From Pseudomonadota bacterium (GTDB lineage: Bacteria > Pseudomonadota > Alphaproteobacteria > Rhizobiales > Devosiaceae): DNA of 6,107 nucleotides. The notes under the pieces are model-generated. The model did no database searches, was not told the DNA's origin, and saw only the letters and a program-made list of their open reading frames with translations. Shown here one piece after another: positions 1-5,465 of this stretch (within the stretch, counting starts at the first letter, position 1; each line of letters opens with the position of its first letter). Location: the NCBI GenBank assembly GCA_023387585.1, contig JAEWHZ010000338.1, forward strand, positions 1-6,107, written 5' to 3'. Made by a program: the position numbers and the translations under genes.

Positions 1-287
1 TGGGCCCCGACGACGATGCGCGCCAGCATCGAGCGCCCGAGGCTGTCGGCGCCGAGGATGTACAGAAAGCCGTTATCGAGCGAGAACGGGGCGAGGTTGC
101 GCTTGCCCAGCTCCATCCGGGTCGCCGGCTCCCACAGCAGGAACGGGCCGAACACGGCGCAGATGACCAGCAACAGCATGAAGATCGCCGAGACCGTGGC
201 ATAGCGGTCGCGCAGCAGCATCCTCAGGAAGGTGGCGGATTTGTCCAGTCCGGGACGGCCGCGCGCGGCGAGGGTGCTGGTGTTCAT
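1..287 (-). CDS. DppC-type ABC transporter permease (partial, N-terminal 95 residues)
   Basis: This is the second inner-membrane permease of a peptide/nickel/opine-class (DppBC/OppBC) ABC importer. Only the N-terminus is present; the gene runs off the left edge. The visible protein starts MNTSTLAARG, has a short cytoplasmic tail, a first membrane helix at about residues 30-52 (ATVSAIFMLLLVICAVFGPF), and then the family hallmark LGADSLGRSMLARIVVGA at about 78-95. That motif matches the LGTDxLGRDxxSRxxxGA block found just before the permease core in DppC/OppC proteins. The start ATG lies in the sequence ATGA shared with the stop of the upstream permease gene, a 4-bp overlap. No clear Shine-Dalgarno site precedes it, so translation is probably coupled to the first permease. 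The family assignment is secure. The substrate is not readable from this fragment. Confidence 0.93.
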   Translation of the reverse strand, partial: MNTSTLAARGRPGLDKSATFLRMLLRDRYATVSAIFMLLLVICAVFGPFLLWEPATRMELGKRNLAPFSLDNGFLYILGADSLGRSMLARIVVGA

Positions 288-1201
288 TGGTTGTACCGGA
301 TGCGTGGATCGACGAGGCCGTAAAGGATGTCGATCAGGATGTTCAGCACGAAGATGCCGATGGCGATGACCAGCACCGCCGACTGCACGACGGCGAAATC
401 GCGCTGCATGATGGCGTCGATGAGAACCTTGCCCAGCCCGTGCAGGCCGAACACCGTCTCGGCGATGATGGAGCCGTTGATCATGCCGACGGCCATGTCG
501 CCGGCAACCGTGATCACCGGCAGCCAGGAGCTGCGCAGGGCATGGCCGAGAACCGCGCGCCGCCCCAGCCCCTTGGCCCTGGCCGTCTTCACATAGGGCG
601 AGGACAACACGCTGATCATGGTGCCGCGCACCACCTGGGTCAGCAGCCCGGTGGGCCTGAGCGCCACGACGATCACCGGCATGACCCAGTATTGCGGCCC
701 GCCCATGCCCGAGGTCGGCAGCAGCCCGAGCGCGACCGCGAACACCAGCACGCCGACGATGGCCACCCAGAAATCGGGGGCGCTGGCGCCGGCCAGCGAG
801 ATGGTGGTCGCCATGCGGTCGAACACGCCCCCCGGCCGGCTCGCGGCCAGCGCCCCCACCACCACCGCGACGACGAGGGTGATCGAGAGCGCGAGGCTCG
901 AAAGCAGCACCGTCGTCGGCACCGCCTCCATCACCGCCTGCATGGCCGAGCGCTGCTGGCGCATCGAGGTGCCGAAATCGAACCGCAGCAGCCCTTCGAC
1001 ATAGCGGCCGAACTGCACGATCACCGGGTCGGAATATCCCATCTGCTCGGCATAGGCGGCGCGCTGCTCGGCGGTCGCCTCGGCGGGCAGGTAGAGCGAG
1101 GCCGGATCGCCCGTCATCCGGGTCAGGACGAAGACGGCGATCAGCAGCCCGGCCAGCGCGATCGACGAATTGAGCGCGCGGCGCAGGATGAACTGGAGCA
1201 T
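284..1201 (-). CDS. DppB-type ABC transporter permease
   Basis: This is the first inner-membrane permease of a peptide/nickel/opine-class ABC importer and should pair with the DppC-type protein encoded next. The 305-residue length is normal for the family. Helix 1 is at about 10-28, followed by a periplasmic segment with the DppB-typical LLRFDFGTSMR near 71-81. The membrane core begins at about 96. The cytoplasmic EAA-type loop, which contacts the ATPase, is at about 203-222 (YVKTARAKGLGRRAVLGHAL), and SIIAETVFGLHGLG is at 244-257. The C-terminus ends LVDPRIRYNQ, as is usual. I chose the ATG at 1201 (MLQFILRR) because a strong GGGAGG lies 9 nt upstream. A start at 1231 would place that site inside the gene and add an untypical MPQGVGRKHA leader. 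The gene sits about 80 nt after the binding-protein gene. Its stop overlaps the next start as ATGA. Confidence 0.95.
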   Translation of the reverse strand: MLQFILRRALNSSIALAGLLIAVFVLTRMTGDPASLYLPAEATAEQRAAYAEQMGYSDPVIVQFGRYVEGLLRFDFGTSMRQQRSAMQAVMEAVPTTVLLSSLALSITLVVAVVVGALAASRPGGVFDRMATTISLAGASAPDFWVAIVGVLVFAVALGLLPTSGMGGPQYWVMPVIVVALRPTGLLTQVVRGTMISVLSSPYVKTARAKGLGRRAVLGHALRSSWLPVITVAGDMAVGMINGSIIAETVFGLHGLGKVLIDAIMQRDFAVVQSAVLVIAIGIFVLNILIDILYGLVDPRIRYNQ

Positions 1202-1210
1202 GGCGTGTTT

Positions 1211-1216
1211 CCTCCC
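1211..1216 (-). promoter_or_regulatory. Shine-Dalgarno site of the first permease gene (decides the start)
   Basis: The minus strand reads GGGAGG here, 9 nt before the ATG at 1201. The surrounding 12 nt (AGGGAGGAAACA) are identical to the ribosome-binding region of the binding-protein gene at 2803-2814, where the spacer is only 4 nt. This site supports the start at 1201 over the upstream in-frame ATG at 1231. Confidence 0.8.
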
Positions 1217-1240
1217 TACGCCCTGCGGCAAACGATAGGC

Positions 1241-1270
1241 GGCGCGCGGAGGCCGGAGCCCCCGCGCGCC
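1241..1270 (-). promoter_or_regulatory. Intercistronic stem-loop with UNCG tetraloop between binding-protein and permease genes
   Basis: In minus-strand RNA this 30-nt segment folds into a continuous 13-bp stem. The outer arms are GGCGCGCGG and CCGCGCGCC, then come one G-U wobble, two G-C pairs and a C-G closing pair around a UCCG loop. C(UNCG)G is a known, unusually stable tetraloop class. The wobble becomes an A-C mismatch on the plus strand and the loop is UNCG only on the minus strand, so the structure is strand-specific and fits the operon's direction. No T-run follows (GCCTATCG), so it is not a classical intrinsic terminator. By analogy with the malE-malF intercistronic elements, I infer that it blocks 3' exonucleases or attenuates transcription, leaving more mRNA for the binding protein than for the permeases. 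Confidence 0.72.
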
Positions 1271-1279
1271 GGGGACGGA

Positions 1280-2803
1280 CTAGTCCGTGAAGCCGATGCG
1301 CTGGATCACCAGCTGGCTGCTCGTCTCGTCGTTCGGCACCCAGTCGAGCCGCTCCGCGACCCGGGCGAACGACACCATGTAGAACAGCGGGATGATCACC
1401 GTGTTGTCGTGCACATAGGCGTTCACGGCCCGCAGCTCGCTGGTGCGCTCCTCGCCCGACAGGGTGATGGCCCGGTCGATCATCGCATCGAGCTCGGGAT
1501 GCGTGTAGGTCGCCGATTGCTGGCCTTCGGAATGGTGGTTGAACAGGCCGAACGAGGAATCGCCGCGATTGTTGTCCGACATCACGAGGTTGATGTTGGG
1601 CCCGACGTCTTCGGGGAACGGGCGGGCCTGGAAGTTGGCGTGGCGCGCGCGCTCCATCATCTCGAGCGAGACGTTGAAGCCGGTCTGGTTGATCATCTGG
1701 GTGATCACCTGCATCACCTCCTCGGCATTGGCGAAGACGCCGATGCGGCCGAGAAAGCGGATCGGGGTGTCGACCGCGACGCCGTCGGCTGCAGCTTCGG
1801 CCAGCAGCTGGCTGGCACGCTCCGGATCATAGGGATATTGCTCGATATCCGGATTGTAGCCGTCGATCGAGGCGCCCGGCAGCTGCGCGGCCAGCGCCGT
1901 GTCCCCCGGCAGCACCGTGCCCAGCATCGCCTCGCGGCCGATCGAAAGCGCCATGGCTTCGCGCACCCGCGCATCGGACAGCGGCTCGAAGCGGTCGTCG
2001 AGGCGCAGCCAGGTGGTCTCGGTGTTGGGATAGGCGAAGTCGGTCGCCGCGTTGGTGGCGTCCTGCTCGGTGATCTCGAGCGCTATGTCGGCCTCCCCGG
2101 TCGCCACCATGGCGGCGCGCACCGAGGGCTCGTTGCGGAACACATAGGTCGCCTTGGAAACGGCCGGCTCGTCGCCCCAATAGTCGGGATTGCGATCGAG
2201 CACGATGCGGGTGCCCGAGGTCCATTCCGCGAGCACATAGGGCCCGGTTCCCACCGGCGCGCGCGTCAGCGTGTTCAGATCCGTGTTGGGCGACATCATC
2301 GGGTAGATGGCGAAGCCCAGATGCAGGATCGGTGCCGGCAGGTCGGCGGTGATGTCGACGGTGTATTCGTCGACCGCCTCGGCCGTCAGGTTGAAGGAGG
2401 TGAAGGCCTTCGAGCTGACGGCGCAGACGAACTCCTGCTGGCGCATGCCGCGTTCGAGGCTGAAGATCACCGCGTCGGCGTTGAAGGGCGCCCCGTCGGT
2501 GAAGCTCACGCCTTCGCGCAGCTGCACCCGCCAGGTCCTCTCATCGACCATCTCCCAGGACGTCGCGAGGCGCGGCGTCAGCTCTCCGGTCACCCCGTCG
2601 CGGTCGATCAGCGTCTCGTTGATGTTGTTCTTGGAGACGAGGCTGATCGCGGCATGGGCGGTTTCGCACGGATCGAGCGTGTCGGGCTCGGTCCAGCCGA
2701 CAATGGTGATTTCGCTGTTGTCCTGGGCGTGCGCGAGCTGCGCCGGCACGACCAGTGAAAGCGCCAGGGCAAGGGATGCCAGCGCGTGAGCTTTCCGTTT
2801 CAT
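1280..2803 (-). CDS. ABC transporter substrate-binding protein, family 5 (peptide/nickel/opine/oligosaccharide type)
   Basis: This is the periplasmic binding protein that captures the ligand for the adjacent permeases. The 507 residues are typical of SBP_bac_5. A Sec signal peptide covers about 1-26: basic MKRK, a hydrophobic core, and AHA before QDNS. The mature N-terminus has the family opening ITIVGWTEPDTLDP, then LTPRLATSWE (75-84) and the signature VQLREGVSFTDGAPFNADAV (about 93-112). VGTGPYVLAEW and LDRNPDYWG at 184-210 are further hallmarks. YPYDPERASQLLAEA is at 323-337. The protein has exactly two cysteines, at about 46 and 127, which could form a periplasmic disulfide. The start has GGGAGG 4 nt upstream. 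The family binds peptides, metals, opines and also oligosaccharides. Its position after a sugar-acid dehydratase suggests a sugar-acid ligand, but this is inference. Confidence 0.95.
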   Translation of the reverse strand: MKRKAHALASLALALSLVVPAQLAHAQDNSEITIVGWTEPDTLDPCETAHAAISLVSKNNINETLIDRDGVTGELTPRLATSWEMVDERTWRVQLREGVSFTDGAPFNADAVIFSLERGMRQQEFVCAVSSKAFTSFNLTAEAVDEYTVDITADLPAPILHLGFAIYPMMSPNTDLNTLTRAPVGTGPYVLAEWTSGTRIVLDRNPDYWGDEPAVSKATYVFRNEPSVRAAMVATGEADIALEITEQDATNAATDFAYPNTETTWLRLDDRFEPLSDARVREAMALSIGREAMLGTVLPGDTALAAQLPGASIDGYNPDIEQYPYDPERASQLLAEAAADGVAVDTPIRFLGRIGVFANAEEVMQVITQMINQTGFNVSLEMMERARHANFQARPFPEDVGPNINLVMSDNNRGDSSFGLFNHHSEGQQSATYTHPELDAMIDRAITLSGEERTSELRAVNAYVHDNTVIIPLFYMVSFARVAERLDWVPNDETSSQLVIQRIGFTD

Positions 2804-2938
2804 GTTTCCTCCCTCGTGAAACGAGATATCCGTCGATGCCCCATCCTGCGGACACGGGCGGGGCTTGCCGTGTCCCGGCTTGGTTCCCGGGACCCGTGCC
2901 CCGGAAACAGTCTCTCAACCGTGTCTCAAGCGCACTCG
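2804..2938 (-). other. 135-nt intercistronic gap between dehydratase and binding-protein genes
   Basis: The gap between two same-strand genes carries no ORF of note. In minus-strand RNA it holds an imperfect hairpin at 2884-2906 (TTCC/GGAA plus GGG/CCC with one G-G mismatch). It also holds a perfect 8-bp hairpin at 2850-2875 and a small CTCGT-TTC-ACGAG hairpin at 2813-2825, whose 3' base abuts the Shine-Dalgarno site of the binding-protein gene. None has a following T-run. The gap is long enough for an internal promoter, but I could not pick out convincing -35 and -10 boxes. Confidence 0.5.
2850..2875 (-). promoter_or_regulatory. Intercistronic stem-loop upstream of the binding-protein gene
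   Basis: A perfect inverted repeat, GGACACGG and CCGTGTCC, flanks a 10-nt loop, giving an 8-bp stem in either strand. It sits about 47 nt upstream of the binding-protein start. No T-run follows on the minus strand. It may stabilise the 5' end of a processed mRNA or attenuate transcription. The repeat is directly visible; its role is inferred. Confidence 0.4.
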
Positions 2939-4084
2939 TCAGGGATAGGCGGTCGCTCCATCCGGCTTGACGACGATCTTGCGTTCCCAATGGACATAGT
3001 CCTCCCGGTCCAGAACGCTCTCGTCGATCTCGACGCCCCAGCCCGGCCGGTCCGGCCGCAGCTCGAGATGCCCGTCGACCGGAAGATAGGGATCGACGCA
3101 CCAGGGGGCGTGATTGTTGTTCTTGTATTCGAGGATCTTGAAGTTGGGCTGCGCGGCGCTGAAATGCACGTTCACCGCCGTTGCCAGCGGCCCCATCGGG
3201 TTGTGCGGCGCCACCGACACGTAATGGGCCTCGGCGAGCGCTGCGATGCGGCGCATCTCGCTCAGCCCGCCGACGACGCAGATATCGGGCTGGATGATAT
3301 CCGCCCCGCGCCCCGACAGCAGCGACAGGAACTCGAAGCGCGAATAGAGCGATTCCCCCGTCGCCAGCGGCACGCGCATCTTCGACTTCATCTCGGTCCA
3401 GGCCGGAATGTGCTCGGGCCGGATCGGCTCCTCGTAGAAGAAGGGATCATAGGGCGCCAGCGCATCGGCCAGCTGGATGGCCTGATAGGGCTCCCAGATG
3501 CGCGCATGCGCATCGAACGCATATTCGAAGCTGCGCGGCGTGCGCTTGCGGATCTCGCCGAAATATTCCGCCGATTCTGCGCAGACCTCGCCCCAGCGCC
3601 GGTCGAACATCCCGCCGCGGAAGGGGCTGAACTTGAACGCCGTATAGCCCCATTTCTGGTTCTGTTCCTCGATGAACCGCGTGCCGGCATCGGCGTCCTG
3701 GGCGTGATAGCCCCCCAGCGTCGCATAGACCCGCACGCGGTCGCGAACGTTGCCGCCGAGCAGCATATAGACCGGCAGGCCCGCCGCCTTGCCGGCTATG
3801 TCCCACAGCGCGTGGTCGATCGCGGCGATGGCCGCGAAGCCGAGTGCGCCGGGCGGGAAGCGCGACTGCTGGTTCAGCTTGTGGTTGATATATTCGATGC
3901 GCCGCGGATCGACGCCCTCGAACTGCTTGAACATGTATTCGAGGATCGGCGCCAGCGCCTTGTCGGGGCCGTGATTATAGGCCTCGCCCCAGCCCGATAT
4001 CCCCTCGTCCGTCTCGATCTTGACCAGGAGGCGCGGTCGGTTGTCCACCCGCTGCATATAGGTCTTGAGCGCCGTTATCTTCAT
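2939..4084 (-). CDS. Enolase-superfamily sugar-acid dehydratase (mandelate racemase/galactonate dehydratase-like)
   Basis: This cytosolic, Mg-dependent enzyme probably removes water from an aldonic or uronic acid to give a 2-keto-3-deoxy acid. The 381-residue length matches D-galactonate dehydratase (DgoD, about 382), and the opening (MKIT, then VKIETDEGISGWGEA) is very similar. The N-terminal capping domain covers about 1-120 and a barrel follows. Likely metal ligands are D191 (FDAHAR), E218 (YEEP) and E244 (ATGES). H193, two residues after the first ligand, corresponds to the DxH acid/base pair of galactonate dehydratase. D267 (QPD) and H294 (APHNPMGP) form the other catalytic dyad, and E319 is the expected C-terminal acid. 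K151 (AFKFSP) aligns with the DgoD FKLNG segment; no KxK motif is seen. The C-terminal PGWGVEIDE is typical. It is the first gene of the operon and has a weak Shine-Dalgarno site. The exact substrate is unknown; galactonate, mannonate or related acids are possible. Confidence 0.9.
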   Translation of the reverse strand: MKITALKTYMQRVDNRPRLLVKIETDEGISGWGEAYNHGPDKALAPILEYMFKQFEGVDPRRIEYINHKLNQQSRFPPGALGFAAIAAIDHALWDIAGKAAGLPVYMLLGGNVRDRVRVYATLGGYHAQDADAGTRFIEEQNQKWGYTAFKFSPFRGGMFDRRWGEVCAESAEYFGEIRKRTPRSFEYAFDAHARIWEPYQAIQLADALAPYDPFFYEEPIRPEHIPAWTEMKSKMRVPLATGESLYSRFEFLSLLSGRGADIIQPDICVVGGLSEMRRIAALAEAHYVSVAPHNPMGPLATAVNVHFSAAQPNFKILEYKNNNHAPWCVDPYLPVDGHLELRPDRPGWGVEIDESVLDREDYVHWERKIVVKPDGATAYP

Positions 4085-4166
4085 CTGGTCGTACTTTCTG
4101 GCGTGTTCGAAACGGAAAACGGATTCAGAACGGCCCGGGCAATCCGCCGGGCAGCCCGCGAAGCAT

Positions 4167-4191
4167 GATCGCCGGGCCTTGGCCGGCGATC
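4167..4191. repeat. Inverted repeat / stem-loop in the dehydratase leader region
   Basis: GATCGCCGG (4167-4175) and CCGGCGATC (4183-4191) are perfect 9-nt inverted arms around a 7-nt loop. If transcription of the operon starts in the AT-rich island near 4380, this hairpin lies in the 5' leader, about 80 nt before the dehydratase start. No T-tract follows on either strand, so it is not an obvious terminator. It may be a leader structure or a DNA site; the function is unknown. Confidence 0.5.
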
Positions 4192-4383
4192 CGCATGGAC
4201 CGTGGAGAGCGTCGGCCGGATGGGGACGGCATGATTTCGGCGTTAAATCCCGCCGGCGCGCCTCTGGCCGGCATCGGCCGCGCGAAACGCCCTCCTGTAT
4301 GCGCCGATCCGGCGACGATGGTCATCCAGGCTCCTCCCCGAGCTGGAGGAAGCATGATCACAACCACCGCAAGATGCAAACTA

Positions 4384-4413
4384 TTTTTACATCTATACGA
4401 CTATGGATGTATA
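4384..4413 (-). promoter_or_regulatory. Candidate promoter of the dehydratase/ABC operon
   Basis: On the minus strand, TATACA (4408-4413, 4 of 6 matches to TTGACA) and TAAAAA (4384-4389, 4 of 6 to TATAAT) are spaced 18 bp apart, in the only markedly AT-rich stretch of the intergenic region. Transcription would begin near 4377 and give a leader of about 290 nt. The box matches are modest; local base composition is the stronger argument. Confidence 0.3.
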
Positions 4414-4415
4414 GG
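4386..4415 (+). promoter_or_regulatory. Candidate plus-strand promoter toward the EamA transporter gene
   Basis: TTTACA (4386-4391, 5 of 6 to TTGACA) and TATAGG (4410-4415, 4 of 6 to TATAAT) are 18 bp apart in the AT-rich island. It would overlap the candidate minus-strand promoter almost completely, so the two genes could share one control site. A competing -10-like TATAGT occurs at 4564-4569, but without a good -35 at proper spacing. Confidence 0.3.
4388..4414. promoter_or_regulatory. Nested inverted repeats, possible operator
   Basis: Two overlapping inverted repeats occupy the AT-rich island. TACATC (4388-4393) pairs with GATGTA (4406-4411) over a 12-bp spacer. CTATAC (4393-4398) pairs with GTATAG (4409-4414) over a 10-bp spacer. 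Both arm-to-arm distances are near one to two helical turns, as in dimeric repressor sites, and they overlap both candidate promoters. The CTATAC half-site also resembles elements reported for MocR-type GntR regulators. No regulator is encoded in the window. Confidence 0.4.
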
Positions 4416-4519
4416 GTAGCGCAGGAAGGCAAACCGGCGGAAGGGGGGCGCAACGTGCTGGAGCGGCTTTGGGATCACCGCCTGCTTATCGCTTCCGCCA
4501 TGCCGAGCCACATGTCCTG

Positions 4520-4530
4520 TGGTCGTACAA
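4520..4530. promoter_or_regulatory. Match to FadR-subfamily GntR operator pattern
   Basis: The segment TGGTCGTACAA fits the FadR/FCD-subfamily pattern TNGTNNNACNA at all six fixed positions. The same nine bases TGGTCGTAC recur at 4086-4094, directly against the dehydratase start codon. FCD-type GntR regulators commonly control sugar-acid catabolic operons, which fits the neighbour. The pattern is short, so chance matches of about one per several kilobases are expected. Confidence 0.3.
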
Positions 4531-4567
4531 ATTCCGACATTATTCGGGCAGGTTTGCGGCAGCTATA

Positions 4568-5455
4568 GTGGATATCGGTTTCAATCCCCGCCCGGCGCTC
4601 CTGCGGGCCGGCCTGCTGATGACGCTGGGGGCGCTGCTCACCGCCATCGACGCGACGATCGTCAAGATCGTCGCCGCCGACCTGCATCCGTTGCAGATCT
4701 ATTTCTTCCGCTGCCTCGTGGCCCTGGCGGTGATGTCGGGCTTCATCCTGCGCGGCCGCATCGCGCTGTCCAGCAACGACCTGGCGCTGCATGTCGTGCG
4801 GGCCGTGCTCAAGCTGGTCGGCATGGTGACGCTGATGTTCGCCCTGACCATGCTGCCCATCGCAACCGTCACCTCGATCGGCTTCGCCGCCCCGATTTTC
4901 GTCTCGGTCGGTGCCATCCTGTGGTTCGGCGAACCCGCACGGGCAAGGCATGTCCTCGGCCTCGTGCTGGGCTTCTGCGGCGTGCTGATCGTCGTTCGCC
5001 CCACGGCCGGCTTCGACGATGTCGGCTCGATCGTGGCCATCGGCGCGGCGGTGATGGCAGCGGCCGCCACCCTTTTGATGAAATACAGTTCCTCGCGCGA
5101 TCCGGTCTCGACCATCGTCGCGCTCAACCTCGTCATCTCGGTTCCCATATCGCTGCTGGCGTCGATCCCGGTCTGGACCTGGCCGTCGCCGTCGATGCTG
5201 GTCCTGCTGCTGCTTCAGGGCGTCCTGGCCGCGCTCTGCCAGTTCTGCGTCGTCGCCGCCCATTCGCTCGCAAGCGCGACGACGCTGATGCCCCTCGACT
5301 TCCTCCGCCTGCCGGCGGCCATCGTCATGGCCTATCTCGTCTTCGCCGAGATGCCCGATCTGTGGACCATCGTCGGCGCGGCGATCATCTTCATCGCCGG
5401 CATCGTCCCGCTGCGAAACGGCGGTCCGCGCCGGAACCGGGACGCGGACAGCTGA
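4568..5455 (+). CDS. EamA/DMT-family transporter, ten membrane helices
   Basis: This is an inner-membrane drug/metabolite transporter-superfamily protein, usually an exporter of amino acids, nucleotides or other small metabolites, occasionally an importer. With the GTG start it has 295 residues, the usual length, and two EamA repeats of five helices. Repeat 1 has helix 1 at about 12-36 (ALLRAGLLMTLGALLTAIDATIVK), the family stretch HPLQIYFFRCL at 40-50, and LPIATVTSIGFAAPIFVSVGAILWFGE at about 96-122. Repeat 2 spans about 152-282, with PLDFLRLPAAIVMAYLVFAE at 242-261 and a final helix ending AGIVPLR. The tail is short and basic. The start is uncertain. GTG 4568 gives the usual short tail before helix 1 but lacks a good ribosome-binding site. 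TTG 4469 has GGAG 5 nt upstream but adds 33 untypical residues. ATG 4619 falls inside helix 1. The gene is divergent from the dehydratase operon and single on its strand. Its substrate is unknown. Confidence 0.9.
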   Translation: MDIGFNPRPALLRAGLLMTLGALLTAIDATIVKIVAADLHPLQIYFFRCLVALAVMSGFILRGRIALSSNDLALHVVRAVLKLVGMVTLMFALTMLPIATVTSIGFAAPIFVSVGAILWFGEPARARHVLGLVLGFCGVLIVVRPTAGFDDVGSIVAIGAAVMAAAATLLMKYSSSRDPVSTIVALNLVISVPISLLASIPVWTWPSPSMLVLLLLQGVLAALCQFCVVAAHSLASATTLMPLDFLRLPAAIVMAYLVFAEMPDLWTIVGAAIIFIAGIVPLRNGGPRRNRDADS

Positions 5456-5465
5456 TCGCATGCCG

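Larger units (their letters stand above)
4085..4567. other. Long divergent intergenic region, no convincing gene
   Basis: This stretch separates the minus-strand catabolic operon from the plus-strand transporter gene. It contains a 9-bp-arm hairpin (4167-4191), a TCCTCC/GGAGGA inverted repeat with a 7-nt spacer (4332-4350), an AT-rich island with inverted repeats (4380-4415) and a GntR-like operator match (4520-4530). Two small reading frames have good Shine-Dalgarno sites: 66 codons on the minus strand from ATG 4325 to 4125, and 21 codons on the plus strand at 4354-4419. Neither encodes a recognisable protein: the first is G/P/R-rich and the second overlaps the putative promoter. I do not call them as genes. 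No regulator gene is encoded here. Confidence 0.6.

Noticed and set aside
287..2758. An 823-codon open frame on the plus strand
   Set aside because: It is antisense to the permease and binding-protein genes, rich in His, Arg, Gly and Asp as expected of GC-rich shadow frames, and has no family-like sequence.
2786..4168. A 460-codon open frame on the plus strand
   Set aside because: It lies opposite the dehydratase gene, whose catalytic motifs are unmistakable; the plus-strand product is low-complexity Arg/His/Leu sequence.
4165..4419. An 84-codon plus-strand frame starting at 4165
   Set aside because: It has no ribosome-binding site at its first ATG and no recognisable protein character; only its last 21 codons have a good start context, reported as a low-interest finding.
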